A stretch of DNA of 64,000 bases, taken from the NCBI RefSeq assembly GCF_019931575.1, contig NZ_CP082923.1:1860001-1924000 (forward strand). Direction: 5' to 3'. The first letter of the stretch is position 1. Every line of letters begins with the position of its first letter. The position numbers were made by a program, and so were the translations under genes. Below the pieces are notes generated by a model. It was not told the DNA's origin. It did not search any database and worked only from the letters and a program-made list of their open reading frames with translations. Shown one piece after another: positions 1 through 8,629 of this stretch. This DNA is from Caulobacter segnis (GTDB lineage Bacteria > Pseudomonadota > Alphaproteobacteria > Caulobacterales > Caulobacteraceae).

Positions 1-1
1 G

Positions 2-1000
2 CGGGGCGGCTCGCGCTATCCCTCGCCGGCCAGCGGGGAAGGGGCGGGCAGGATCAGCCTGGACAGCGAGGCCATCGCCTGGCTGCCGGATGGGCGCTTC
101 TACGTCTCCGACGAGTACGCGGCGGGGATCTATCTGTTCGACAAGACCGGCAAGCTGACCGGGGTCATCGAGACCGTCCCGGCGCTGAAGCCGATGAAGA
201 AGGGCGTGCTGGACTTCGGGGCCGAGAAGGCGCCGACCACCGGCCGCCGCAACAATCAGGGCCTGGAGGGGCTGACGATCAGCCCCGACGGGACGCGCCT
301 GATCGCCGTGCTGCAGAGCGCGGCCATGCAGGACCAGGGCTCCAGCGCCGCCACCCGCAACAACACCCGCGTGCTGGTCTACGACATCAGCCGGACCCGG
401 CTGCCCAAGGCCCCGATCGGCCATTACGTGCTGCAGCTGCCGACCGTGCGCGAGAGCGGCGACGGCCAGGGCGCCGACATCACCGCCGCCCAGTCCGAGG
501 CCCTGGCGCTGAGCGACACGCGCCTGCTGGTCCTGGCCCGCGACGGCAATGGCCGGGGCAAGGGCACCGCCAATGCACCGGTGTACAAGAGCATCCTGCT
601 GGTCGACCTCGCTGACGCCCGGAACCTCGTGGGCGCGCCCTACGAGCAGGGCGTGGCGCCCATCGCCAGGGACGGCGTGCTGAACCCCGACATCAAGCCG
701 GCCGCCCAGGCCGAGCTGGTCAACATCCTCAACCCGCTCCAGTTGGCCAAGTTCGGGGTGAACCTGTCGGTCAATCCGTCGACCCCGACCAGCCTGCCCG
801 AGAAGATCGAGGCGATGGCCCTGGCGCCGACCCTGGACGGGACCGGCGACGTATTCCTGCTGGTCGGCTCGGACAACGACTTCGCCACCGCCAAGGGCCG
901 GGTGAACGGCCAGGACTTCGACGCGTCGCTGAAGGGCGCGACGGGGACCGGCGACAACGACAACCTGGTGCTGGTCTACCGCCTGTCGCTGCCGAAGTGA
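2..1000 (+). CDS. Esterase-like/phytase-like domain protein (5' end outside window)
   Basis: The reading frame is open from base 2 to the stop at 1000, so this is the C-terminal part of a gene that starts before the window; the first in-frame ATG at 194 is internal. The peptide carries stretches typical of the Phytase-like (PF13449, esterase-like activity of phytase) beta-propeller family: an early LDSEAIAWLPDG and FYVSDEY, then NNQGLEGLTISPDG and LLVLARDGNG. These proteins are usually exported and some act on phosphate esters, but substrate is unknown for most. It is unrelated in sequence to the beta-propeller phytase at 28421-30445. Family assignment is good, function is not established. 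Confidence 0.75.
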   Translation, partial: RGGSRYPSPASGEGAGRISLDSEAIAWLPDGRFYVSDEYAAGIYLFDKTGKLTGVIETVPALKPMKKGVLDFGAEKAPTTGRRNNQGLEGLTISPDGTRLIAVLQSAAMQDQGSSAATRNNTRVLVYDISRTRLPKAPIGHYVLQLPTVRESGDGQGADITAAQSEALALSDTRLLVLARDGNGRGKGTANAPVYKSILLVDLADARNLVGAPYEQGVAPIARDGVLNPDIKPAAQAELVNILNPLQLAKFGVNLSVNPSTPTSLPEKIEAMALAPTLDGTGDVFLLVGSDNDFATAKGRVNGQDFDASLKGATGTGDNDNLVLVYRLSLPK

Positions 1001-1058
1001 GCTTGACCCCGGACCGGGCGCCGCTTACCGCCGGAGCCATGCATCCGGGGAGCCAGCC

Positions 1059-1463
1059 TTGACCCTTCTGCGCGAGGCCGACGACACGGCGGCGGTGGTC
1101 GTCTGCAATACCTGCCGGATCTCGGCCGAGGAGCGCGAGACGCCGGACGGCGTGCGCGGCGGGGCGCTGCTGGCGGCGGCGCTGCGCGAGCTCGCGCCCG
1201 GAACCGGCGTGGCGATCCAGGAGATGCCGTGCCTGTTCAACTGCACGCAGCACTGCTCGATCCATCTGCGGGCGCCGGGCAAGATCGGCTATGTCCTGGG
1301 CCGGTTCGAGCCGACACCTGAGGCCGCGCGGGCCATCCTGGACTACGCGGTCGCCTACGCCGCCAGCGCCGAGGGCGTGGTGCCCTACCGCCAGTGGCCC
1401 GAGGGCGTGAAGGGCCACTTCATCGTCCGCGTGCCGCCGGCGGGCAAGCTGGTGGCGGACTAG
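1059..1463 (+). CDS. DUF1636 family predicted metal-binding protein
   Basis: A 134-residue soluble protein beginning with TTG at 1059, chosen because GGGGAG lies six bases upstream and no better in-frame start exists. It contains CNTCR near the N-terminus and a cysteine-rich centre (CLFNCTQHCSIHL), followed by GKIGYVLGRF, the pattern of DUF1636. The cysteines suggest a metal or cluster site, but the family has no settled function; members often sit near TonB receptors and metal or cobalamin genes. Here it stands between a phytase-like gene and a convergent dioxygenase, so the context adds little. Confidence 0.7.
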   Translation: MTLLREADDTAAVVVCNTCRISAEERETPDGVRGGALLAAALRELAPGTGVAIQEMPCLFNCTQHCSIHLRAPGKIGYVLGRFEPTPEAARAILDYAVAYAASAEGVVPYRQWPEGVKGHFIVRVPPAGKLVAD

Positions 1464-1486
1464 AAAGCGGCCCTTCGGTCAGGGTT

Positions 1487-2356
1487 CTAGAGATCGGCCC
1501 AGAGCGGCTGGTCGGCGATCAGCACGCGGTCCATCAGGCGCGGGAAGTCGCCATAGTCGCGGATGGCGATGTGCACGGCCGCGCGGTTGTCCCAGAAGGC
1601 CACCGAGCCGGGCCGCCACTTGAAGCGCACCTGGAATTCGGGCTTGCGGTACTGGTCCAGGATCTCGGTCAGCAGCGCGTTGCTCTCCGCGCGGTCCAGC
1701 CCCAGGATCTGGGGCTTCTGGGTGAAGTTCACCCACAGGATCGCGGCGCCGGTCTCGCGGTGCTTGCGGACGATCGGATGGGCGACGATCGGATAGTCGT
1801 GGCCCGAGGCCAGCAGGGCGTCGCGGAAGTCGTGCGTGACGTGCAGGCCCTCCAGGCGGGCCTTCTGCTCGGGCTTCAGCGCCTCATAGGCCGCGCCGGC
1901 GTCGACCCAGATCGTGTCGCCGCCGACGTCGGGCAGGTTGATCGCCCGCAGCACCGCCCCCCAGGTCGGCACCAGGCGCCAGCTGGTGTCGCTGTGATAG
2001 CCGGCCTGCACCAGTCCGGCGCCGGCGGCCTTGCGGGTCTCGAACAGTTCCGGATCCGGCGGCTCGATCTTGTGGATCGGCGTCACCTTGGCGTCCGAGC
2101 GGGTGGTGGGATGCGTGTAGAGCGGCCCGAACTCGGCCGCGAAGGCCGCCTGCCGCTGGCTGTCCAGGGCGCGCTGGTCGCGGAAGAACACGACCTTGTA
2201 GCGCAGCAGGGCGGCCTTGATGAAGTCGCGGTTCTCCGGGCTGAGCGGCTGGCTCAGGTCGACGCCGTCGATCTCGGCGCCGATCGTGGGCGTCAGCGGC
2301 GTCAGGCCCGGGCTGTCGGCTTCGGAGACAGGGCGGGCTTGCAGGGCGACGGTCAT
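1487..2356 (-). CDS. TauD/TfdA family 2-oxoglutarate-dependent dioxygenase
   Basis: A 289-residue cytoplasmic non-haem iron enzyme of the taurine/2,4-D dioxygenase type. The facial triad is visible as H121-x-D123 (GYHSDTSW) and a distal histidine near residue 262 (AVHIAIRDYGDFPR), with arginines just after it that normally bind 2-oxoglutarate. The N-terminal GAEIDGVDLSQPL is the classic TauD start. Such enzymes hydroxylate sulfonates, alkyl sulfates or aryloxy acids to release sulfite, sulfate or a phenol; which of these is used cannot be read here. GGAGAGGA precedes the ATG, and a 16-bp palindrome sits upstream. No sulfonate transporter is adjacent. Confidence 0.88.
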   Translation of the reverse strand: MTVALQARPVSEADSPGLTPLTPTIGAEIDGVDLSQPLSPENRDFIKAALLRYKVVFFRDQRALDSQRQAAFAAEFGPLYTHPTTRSDAKVTPIHKIEPPDPELFETRKAAGAGLVQAGYHSDTSWRLVPTWGAVLRAINLPDVGGDTIWVDAGAAYEALKPEQKARLEGLHVTHDFRDALLASGHDYPIVAHPIVRKHRETGAAILWVNFTQKPQILGLDRAESNALLTEILDQYRKPEFQVRFKWRPGSVAFWDNRAAVHIAIRDYGDFPRLMDRVLIADQPLWADL

Positions 2357-2369
2357 GAGGTCCTCTCCA

Positions 2370-2385
2370 AATCTTGATCAAGATT
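2370..2385. promoter_or_regulatory. Perfect 16-bp palindrome upstream of the TauD-like gene
   Basis: AATCTTGATCAAGATT is a perfect palindrome starting 14 bases upstream of the dioxygenase start codon. It is in the right place for an operator or leader element; the regulator is unknown. Confidence 0.4.
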
Positions 2386-2477
2386 GGCGGCCTCCCGGTT
2401 CGCGGATCAAATTGTTATTACTCTTCCGATTTATGAGTGTCGGGAATTGTCTCCTGTATTGATCGGGCGTCATGTTG

Positions 2478-2519
2478 AAGATGACGAGCGCTCATCTGGA
2501 CGGTGTCGCTCGTCATCTT
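2478..2519. terminator. 13-bp inverted repeat downstream of the paoC-like gene
   Basis: AAGATGACGAGCG (2478-2490) and its exact complement (2507-2519) are separated by 16 bases, just beyond the stop codon of the molybdenum subunit gene. The position suggests transcription termination of the minus-strand operon, but there is no T-run, so an attenuating or mRNA-stabilising hairpin is equally possible. Confidence 0.4.
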
Positions 2520-2532
2520 GTCTGGCGAGCGC

Positions 2533-4731
2533 TCAGGCCAGGACGGGCATCTCGGCCAGCAGCTTGTCTAGGGTGATCGGATAGTCGCGCACCCGCACGC
2601 CGGTGGCGTTGTAGATGGCGTTGGCCACGGCCGCGCCGACGCCGCAGATGCCCAGTTCGCCGACGCCCTTGGCCTTCATCGGCGAGGACATCGGATCGGT
2701 CTCGTCCAGGAAGATCACCTCCTGGTGCGGGATGTCGGCGTGGACGGGCACCTCGTAGCCGGCCAGGTCGTGATTGACGAAGAAGCCCAGTCGCTTGTCG
2801 ACGACCAGTTCCTCCATCAGGGCCGCGCCGGCGCCCATGGTCATGGCCCCGATCACCTGGCTGCGGGCGGCCTTGGGATTGAGGATGCGGCCGGCGGCGC
2901 AGACGGCCAGCATGCGGCGGATGCGGATTTCGGCCGTGACGCTGTCGACGGCGACCTCGACGAAGTGCCCGCCGAACGTCGACTGCTGGTGGGTCTTGGC
3001 CAGGTCGCCGTATTCCATGACATCCTCGGCGACCAGCGGCCCGCCGGAGGCGGCCTGGGCCAGGGGCAGGCTCTGGTTGCCGACCTTGACCCGGCCGTCC
3101 GAGAACTCGGCGGCGGCGGGATCCAGGCCCAGCTTGGCCGCGGCCGCCTCGCGCAGCTTCACGCAGGCGGCGTAGACCCCGGCCGTCGAGCTGTTGCCGC
3201 CCCACTGGCCGCCGGAACCGGCCGAGACGGGGAAGGCGGAGTCGCCCAGCTTCACGGTCACCTGGTGCAGCGGTACGCCCATCATCTCGGCGGCGGTCTG
3301 GGCGATGATCGTGTAGCTGCCGGTGCCAATGTCGGTCATGTCGGTCTCGACCACGACCTGGCCGGTGGTCTCCAGCCGCACGCGGGCGGCCGACTTCATG
3401 ACCAAGTTGTTGCGGAACGCCGCCGCCACGCCCATGCCGACCAGCCAGCGGCCATCGCGGACCTGGCCCGGACGCGGACTGCGCCTGGACCAGCCGAACT
3501 TGTCGGCGCCGGTGCGCAGGCACTCGACCAGTCGCCGCTGCGAGAACGGGCGGCCGGGCTTTTCCGGATCGACCTGGGTGTCGTTGAGGACGCGGAAGTC
3601 GATGGGGTCGATGGCCAGCTTTTCGGCCAGCTCGTCGATCGCCACCTCCAGCGCCATCAGCCCCGGCGCCTCGCCCGGCGCGCGCATGGCGTTGCCCTCG
3701 GGCAGGTCCAGCGTGGCCAGCTTCATCTTCATCATGCGGTTGGCGCCGGCGTAGAGCAGGCGGGTCTGCTGGGTGGCCGTCTCTGGTCCGCCGCCGGGCA
3801 GGTCGCCCGACCAGCTTTCGTGGCCGATCGCGGTGATCTTGCCCTCGCGGGTCGCGCCGATGCGGATGCGCTGGATGGTGGCCGGGCGGTGGGTGGTGTT
3901 GTTGAACATCAGCGGCCGGGGCAGGGCCAGCTTGACCGGACGTCCGGCCGCCTTGGCCCCCAGGGCGGCCATGATGGCGTCGGCGCGGACGAACAGCTTC
4001 CCTCCGAACCCGCCGCCGATATAGGGCGAGACCAGGCGGACATTGTCCTTGGGGATGCCCAGGGTCTTGGCGACGTCGCCGCGCCCCCAGGCGACCATCT
4101 GGTTCGATGTCCAGACCGTCAGCTTGTCGCCCTGCCAGGCGGCGATGGTCGCGTGCGGCTCCATCATGGCGTGGGCCTGGTCGGGCGTGGTGTAGGTCTG
4201 GTCCAGCTTGACCGGGGCCTCGGCGAAGGCCTTGTCGAAGTCGCCGACGGCGGTGTCGGGATTGTCCTTGCCGACCGGCGGTGCGCCGTCCTTGGCCGAG
4301 GCCAGGTCGAAGGTCCCCCTGGCGCGTTCGTAGTCGACCTTGATCAGGGCCGCGGCCGCGCGGGCCTGCTCGAAGGTCTCGGCGACCACGACCGCGACGG
4401 CCTGGTGATAGTGCTGGATCTGTGGCCCGCCCAGCAGGTCGGCGGTGTTGAAGTCGCCCTTGGTCAGCTTGCCGGCGTTCTGGGCCGTGACGACGGCCAG
4501 CACGCCGGGCGCGGCCTTGGCGCGGCTGACGTCCATGGCCGTGATCCGGCCCTTGGCGATCGCCGAGCCCAGGATGTAGCCGTAGGCGACGCCGGTCAGG
4601 GCGTCGTGCCGCTCATAGGCGTAGGGCGCGGTCCCGGTGGTCTTCAGCGGCCCGTCGATGCGGTCGGTGGGCTTGCCGACCACCTTCAACTGGTCGATCG
4701 GATTGGTCGTGGCGGGGGTGTCGAACTTCAT
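2533..4731 (-). CDS. paoC: Aldehyde oxidoreductase molybdenum-binding subunit (PaoC type)
   Basis: A 732-residue xanthine-dehydrogenase-family large subunit. The N-terminal KVVGKPTDRIDGPLKTTGTAPYA is the hallmark of the PaoC/YagR branch, and the C-terminal KGVGELGICG contains the glutamate that acts as catalytic base in this family. It should bind molybdopterin cytosine dinucleotide and oxidise aldehydes to acids in the periplasm, carried out by the Tat signal of its small partner. It is the last gene of a minus-strand operon after the iron-sulfur and FAD subunits, five bases downstream of the FAD subunit gene. The PaoD-type maturation chaperone is not seen nearby. Substrate range is unknown. 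Confidence 0.9.
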   Translation of the reverse strand: MKFDTPATTNPIDQLKVVGKPTDRIDGPLKTTGTAPYAYERHDALTGVAYGYILGSAIAKGRITAMDVSRAKAAPGVLAVVTAQNAGKLTKGDFNTADLLGGPQIQHYHQAVAVVVAETFEQARAAAALIKVDYERARGTFDLASAKDGAPPVGKDNPDTAVGDFDKAFAEAPVKLDQTYTTPDQAHAMMEPHATIAAWQGDKLTVWTSNQMVAWGRGDVAKTLGIPKDNVRLVSPYIGGGFGGKLFVRADAIMAALGAKAAGRPVKLALPRPLMFNNTTHRPATIQRIRIGATREGKITAIGHESWSGDLPGGGPETATQQTRLLYAGANRMMKMKLATLDLPEGNAMRAPGEAPGLMALEVAIDELAEKLAIDPIDFRVLNDTQVDPEKPGRPFSQRRLVECLRTGADKFGWSRRSPRPGQVRDGRWLVGMGVAAAFRNNLVMKSAARVRLETTGQVVVETDMTDIGTGSYTIIAQTAAEMMGVPLHQVTVKLGDSAFPVSAGSGGQWGGNSSTAGVYAACVKLREAAAAKLGLDPAAAEFSDGRVKVGNQSLPLAQAASGGPLVAEDVMEYGDLAKTHQQSTFGGHFVEVAVDSVTAEIRIRRMLAVCAAGRILNPKAARSQVIGAMTMGAGAALMEELVVDKRLGFFVNHDLAGYEVPVHADIPHQEVIFLDETDPMSSPMKAKGVGELGICGVGAAVANAIYNATGVRVRDYPITLDKLLAEMPVLA

Positions 4732-4736
4732 GGCGC

Positions 4737-5687
4737 TCAGGCCCTCGCTTCTGCGATCGCCGCGCCCAGGGCGCGCTCGGCCAGGGTCAGCTTGAAGGCG
4801 TTCTGGGGCGTCGTCTTGGCGCCGGCCAGCAGTGCCGCGGCCGTGGCCTTGGCGCCTTGCGGAAGGGCGCCCTCGGCGGCCTCGACTCGCCAGGGCTTGT
4901 GGGCCACGCCGCCCAGGGCCACGCGGCCCGAGCCGTCCTTGTGCAGGATGGTCGCCACCGAGACGAGGGCGAAGGCGTAGGAGGCCCGGTCGCGGACCTT
5001 GTGATAGGCATGGTGGCCGCCGATGGGCTTAGGCAGGGTGACGGCGGTGATCAGCTCGCCCGGCGCGAGGGCCGTCTCGAGATGCGGGGTGTTTCCGGGC
5101 AGCCGATGGAACTCGGCGATCGGGATGGTCCGCGTCGCGCCGTCGGGGCGGACGGTCTCGACGCTGGCGTCCAGCACTCGCATGGCCACGGCCATGTCGC
5201 TGGGATGGGTGGCGATGCAGGCCTCGCTGGTCCCCAACACCGCATGTGAGCGGGTGAAGCCGCCGATCGCCGAGCAGCCCGCGCCGGGCGTGCGCTTATT
5301 GCAGGGCATGTTGGTGTCGTAGAAGTACGGGCATCGTGTCCGCTGCAGCAGGTTGCCGGCGGTGGTGGCCTTGTTGCGCAGCTGGCCCGAGGCCCCGGCC
5401 AGCAGGGCGCGCGAGAGGACACCGTAGTCCTTGCGCACCCGCTTGTCGGCGGCCAGGTCGGTGTTGCGCACCAGGGCGCCGATGCGCAGGCCGCCGTCCT
5501 TCGTCGGCTCGATCCTGTCCAGTTTCAGGCCGTTGACGTCCACCAGGCGACGGGGCGTCTCGATCTCCAGCTTCATCAGGTCCAGCAGGTTGGTGCCGCC
5601 GGCGATGAACTTGGCGTTCGGATCGCGAGCAACGGCCGCAGAGGCCTCGGCCGGAGTGCGGGCGCGTTCGTACGAAAAGCTCTTCAC
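4737..5687 (-). CDS. paoB: Aldehyde oxidoreductase FAD-binding subunit (PaoB type)
   Basis: A 316-residue FAD-binding protein of the molybdopterin dehydrogenase/CO dehydrogenase flavoprotein type. [13 protein letters not shown] is the pyrophosphate-binding motif near the N-terminus. A cysteine-rich segment ([21 protein letters not shown]) matches the extra [4Fe-4S] cluster insertion known from PaoB and absent from ordinary xanthine dehydrogenase FAD subunits. Its start codon overlaps the stop of the [2Fe-2S] subunit gene by four bases, implying translational coupling. It would pass electrons from the iron-sulfur subunit to an acceptor. Confidence 0.9.
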   Translation of the reverse strand: MKSFSYERARTPAEASAAVARDPNAKFIAGGTNLLDLMKLEIETPRRLVDVNGLKLDRIEPTKDGGLRIGALVRNTDLAADKRVRKDYGVLSRALLAGASGQLRNKATTAGNLLQRTRCPYFYDTNMPCNKRTPGAGCSAIGGFTRSHAVLGTSEACIATHPSDMAVAMRVLDASVETVRPDGATRTIPIAEFHRLPGNTPHLETALAPGELITAVTLPKPIGGHHAYHKVRDRASYAFALVSVATILHKDGSGRVALGGVAHKPWRVEAAEGALPQGAKATAAALLAGAKTTPQNAFKLTLAERALGAAIAEARA

Positions 5688-6313
5688 GCCAGGCCTCCCG
5701 CGACGTCGGCGATTGCTTCGACGATGTTGGAATAGGCCCCGCAGCGACAGATGTTGCCGCTCATCCGTTCACGGAGTTCGGCCTCGGTCAGCTTGGGATC
5801 GTCGGTGAGGTCGGCGGTGACGTGGCTGGGAATTCCGGCCTTGATCTCGTCCAGCACCGCCTTGGCCGAGCAGATCTGGCCCGGCGTGCAGTAGCCGCAC
5901 TGGTAGCCGTCGTGCTTGACGAAGGCGGCCTGCAGCGGGTGCAGCTTGTCGGGTGTTCCCAGGCCCTCGATGGTGGTGACCGCGTCGCCCTCGTGCATGA
6001 CCGCCAGGGTCAGGCAGGCGTTGATCCGCCGGCCGTCGACGATGACCGTGCAGGCCCCGCACTGGCCGTGGTCGCAGCCCTTCTTGACGCCGGTCAGCTT
6101 CAGGTGCTCGCGCAGGGCGTCCAGCAGGGTGGTGCGGGTGTCCAGCTCCAGGTCGCGCTTCTGGCCGTTCACCGTGAAGGCGACCTTGGCCAGGTGGGGC
6201 GTGTCGGCGGGCGCCGCGCCGGCCGGGCTGGGCGCGCTGGCGACGGCCGCCGAGGCCGCGCCGGCGGCCATCAGATCGCGCCTCGACAGGCTGAGGGTTT
6301 CGTTGTCGGCCAT
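5684..6313 (-). CDS. paoA: Aldehyde oxidoreductase [2Fe-2S] subunit, Tat-exported (PaoA type)
   Basis: A 209-residue iron-sulfur subunit. The N-terminus has a twin-arginine signal (SRRDLM followed by an alanine-rich segment), so the folded complex is exported. Two [2Fe-2S] clusters are indicated by CDHGQCGAC with a later C, and by CGYCTPGQ plus CRCG near the C-terminus. The arrangement small, medium, large subunit is the standard paoABC order. The gene is first in the operon; its promoter must lie in the 6314-6478 interval, where no motif stood out. Confidence 0.92.
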   Translation of the reverse strand: MADNETLSLSRRDLMAAGAASAAVASAPSPAGAAPADTPHLAKVAFTVNGQKRDLELDTRTTLLDALREHLKLTGVKKGCDHGQCGACTVIVDGRRINACLTLAVMHEGDAVTTIEGLGTPDKLHPLQAAFVKHDGYQCGYCTPGQICSAKAVLDEIKAGIPSHVTADLTDDPKLTEAELRERMSGNICRCGAYSNIVEAIADVAGGLA

Positions 6314-6631
6314 GCCATCCTCTCCGATCCTCCGGGCTCCGCGCCGGCTATAAAGCGGCCTGGCGTTCCGGTGGTTGCGCCGCGCGCGTCGCCGTCAGGG
6401 TAGGCGCCGACGGGCCGGGGCGATTAGGGGGTGTTTGCTTCATGACCTGATGAGCTGGGCTCATCAATTGGCGTCGGCATGGTCGCGGAGCGCCGTTTCG
6501 AGGGGTCTTGCCTAACGTTTATGATATCGATATCAATTGTTGTGTTTCGAGATCCGGAGCCACGCCTGACGGGCGGGCGAACCGGACGGAGAGGGCGATC
6601 GGCGGCCGCGTCGCGCCCGGTTGGAGGAAGC
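6314..6631. other. Divergent intergenic region, paoA / beta-helix enzyme
   Basis: This 318-base gap separates two divergent operons. It contains a LacI-type palindrome at 6522-6535 and the Shine-Dalgarno GGAGGAA at 6623-6629 of the right-hand gene. A reading frame on the plus strand is open from 6479 to 6632, but its peptide has no signal sequence and no ribosome-binding site, so I take it as upstream extension only. Confidence 0.6.
6522..6535. promoter_or_regulatory. LacI-type operator, site 1
   Basis: TGATATCGATATCA is a perfect 14-bp palindrome and fits the general LacI/GalR-family pattern TGNNANCGNTNNCA exactly. Near-identical sites lie at 8512-8525 and 16231-16244, each upstream of a gene of the same polysaccharide locus. 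The cognate LacI-type regulator is not in the window. Confidence 0.65.
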
Positions 6632-8047
6632 ATGGGTCCTGTCGCGCGAACAGCAGTGTGGTCGAGTCTCGCCCTGGCCCTGGCCATGGGGGGCGCCCGC
6701 GAGGCGCGGGCCGGGACGCTGGACGTCTATCCGGTCCCGCCGGGCGGGCTGCTCTACCAGATGCACAACGACACCTTCACGGTGCGGGCGCGCCAGCCGG
6801 GCGGCCCCTGGCGCGACCTCTACGAATACGACGTCAAGATCGACGCCGATGGGCCCAGCCAGGCCTCGGTCGTACAGTTCGACTTCGAGGGGCCGGTAGA
6901 GATCGGCGTCCGCAAGAACAACGGTGACTTCAGGCGCGTCGAGGTGCGCCCTGCGCACAAGGCGATCAGGCCCGTCGTCCGCGACGGGATCGTCACCTTC
7001 ACCATCGACAAGCCTCAGAACCTGTCGGTCGAGTTCGACGGCGACCGGCTGCACAACCTGCACATCTTCGCCGGCGCGCCGGTCCCCCGGCCCGCGCCCG
7101 GCCCGGACGTGGTGATCTACGAGGCCGGGCTGCACAAGCCGCCGGGCGACAGCGGATACTTCCCGGTCGCCTCGGGACAGACGATCTATCTCGCGCCCGG
7201 CGCCATCCTGCAGGGCCTGTTCAAGCCCGAGAAGGTCGAGAACGTCCGCATCATCGGCCACGGCATGATCGACAGGCCCGCCGACCAACTGGTCGTCCAG
7301 GACTCCAAGAACGTGCTGGTCGAGGGGCTGACCTTCCTGACGCCCAAGCACGGCACCATCGCCTGCGCCTCGTCCAGCCAGGTGACGTTCAGGGACATCA
7401 AGACGCTCAGCAACGGGGCCTGGTCGGACGGGATCAACGTCTTCGCCTGCCAGGACGTCACCGTCGAGCGAGCTTTCATCCGCACCTCCGACGACAGCGT
7501 GGCGATCTACGCCACCCGCAAGGCCGGGACGGGCGACACGCGAGGAGTCCGGGTGCGCCAGTCGGTGTTCTGGCCCGACGTCGCCCACGCCGTCTTCATC
7601 GGCCTGCATGGCGACACCGACAAGCGCAACGTCGTCGAGGACATCCGCTTCGAGGACATCGACATCCTGGGCCTGGACGAGGACGACCCTGAGTACCAGG
7701 GCGCGCTGGCGATCAGCGCCGGCGACAGCAACACCGTGCGCAACGTCGTCTTCGACGGCGTGCGGGTCGAGCAGATCGAGGAAGGCAAGCTGTTCAACGT
7801 CCGCACCGTGTTCAACGCCAAGTACGGCACGAGCCCGGGCCTGTTGGTCGACGGCGTCCATTTCCGCAACATCAGCTTCACCGGCGCCGGCTGGCCCAGT
7901 CCCTCGACGATCGCGGGCTACGGTCCCGACCGGCCGGTGCGGAACGTCTCGTTCGAGAACGTGACGATCGCGGGCAAGCGGCTGAAGGGCCCCGACCCGT
8001 CGCTGATCGAGATCGGGCCCAATGTCAGCGGCGTGAGCTTCAAGTAG
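6632..8047 (+). CDS. Secreted right-handed beta-helix glycosidase-like protein (GH28-like), paralogue 1
   Basis: A 471-residue exported protein. The start at 6632 is chosen for its GGAGGAA ribosome-binding site and because it yields a clean signal peptide ending at REARAG. An N-terminal beta-sandwich-like part (about 25-150) begins LDVYPVPPGGLLYQMHNDTF and is followed by a parallel beta-helix. SDGIN and SDDSV occupy the places of the catalytic NTD and DD motifs of polygalacturonases, and GLHGD resembles GHG, but the RIK motif is not apparent. It is clearly paralogous to the protein at 14725-16197. It probably attacks an acidic polysaccharide; pectin or another uronan are both possible. Confidence 0.75.
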   Translation: MGPVARTAVWSSLALALAMGGAREARAGTLDVYPVPPGGLLYQMHNDTFTVRARQPGGPWRDLYEYDVKIDADGPSQASVVQFDFEGPVEIGVRKNNGDFRRVEVRPAHKAIRPVVRDGIVTFTIDKPQNLSVEFDGDRLHNLHIFAGAPVPRPAPGPDVVIYEAGLHKPPGDSGYFPVASGQTIYLAPGAILQGLFKPEKVENVRIIGHGMIDRPADQLVVQDSKNVLVEGLTFLTPKHGTIACASSSQVTFRDIKTLSNGAWSDGINVFACQDVTVERAFIRTSDDSVAIYATRKAGTGDTRGVRVRQSVFWPDVAHAVFIGLHGDTDKRNVVEDIRFEDIDILGLDEDDPEYQGALAISAGDSNTVRNVVFDGVRVEQIEEGKLFNVRTVFNAKYGTSPGLLVDGVHFRNISFTGAGWPSPSTIAGYGPDRPVRNVSFENVTIAGKRLKGPDPSLIEIGPNVSGVSFK

Positions 8048-8053
8048 CCCCCG

Positions 8054-8353
8054 ATGAGCACGCCGCGCACCGAGTGGGATCCTGGCGAGAGCGTCTTCCG
8101 CACGCCGCTGAAGCGCACGGGACGCGTGGCGCTCTATCGGCAGATCGCCGACCGGCTGCGCGCCGCGATCGTCCACGGCCAGCGACGCCTGCCGACCGAG
8201 CGGGAGCTGGCCCAGGGCTTCACCGTGGCCCGGGTCACGGTCCGCGCGGCGCTGGACCTGCTGGCGGCGGACGAACTGATCTCGCGTCGGCGGCGGCACG
8301 GGACGGCGGTCCGCGAGGGCGCCGCGCGGCGGGCGACCGCCTTGGAGGGGTAG
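8054..8353 (+). CDS. Stand-alone GntR-type winged-helix protein
   Basis: A 99-residue protein consisting of one GntR winged helix (LYRQIADRLRAAI...LPTERELAQGF..ARVTVRAALDLLAADELI..RRRHGTAV) and no effector domain. GntR regulators normally have a C-terminal UTRA, FCD or aminotransferase domain of 130 residues or more; here a stop follows immediately and no continuation is seen in the other plus-strand frames before the next gene. It starts six bases after the beta-helix gene, so it is probably cotranscribed. It may be a remnant or a minimal DNA-binding protein. Confidence 0.75.
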   Translation: MSTPRTEWDPGESVFRTPLKRTGRVALYRQIADRLRAAIVHGQRRLPTERELAQGFTVARVTVRAALDLLAADELISRRRRHGTAVREGAARRATALEG

Positions 8354-8490
8354 GCGAGACCCTGATTACTGGATGCCGCCTCCCGGGGCCTGTTCGCGTC
8401 GCCGTCCATCGCTGACGGGACGTATGAGTTCGCATATGTGGCTGACTTAAATGGGGAAAATTATCTCGGAGCGGGGCGGCGCGAATCTCG

Positions 8491-8525
8491 TTGACAGTTT
8501 TTGAAAGTCGCTGGTATCGATAACA
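8491..8525 (+). promoter_or_regulatory. Promoter of the TonB receptor with overlapping LacI-type operator, site 2
   Basis: TTGACA at 8491-8496 is followed after 17-18 bases by the GTATCGAT region as a possible -10. The operator TGGTATCGATAACA (8512-8525) overlaps that -10, so binding would block RNA polymerase. It matches the sites at 6522 and 16231. Confidence 0.6.
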
Positions 8526-8629
8526 ACAAGGTGCTCGGAGCCACTCCGCGCGCCCTAAACGACAATGCGGTCGGCAAGCAGGCTCGACGCTGATCGAGAC
8601 CGGACCGAAGTCCGAAGGGGAGGTTTAGG

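Noticed and set aside
2725..4980. Long plus-strand open frame (751 codons) opposite the paoC and paoB genes
   Set aside because: It is rich in Gly, Asp, Val and His in a pattern that mirrors the antisense of GC-rich codons, has no recognisable domain, and overlaps two well-identified genes.
6424..6687. Small minus-strand frame across the LacI-type operator
   Set aside because: It covers the operator and the ribosome-binding site of the beta-helix gene and has no ribosome-binding site of its own.
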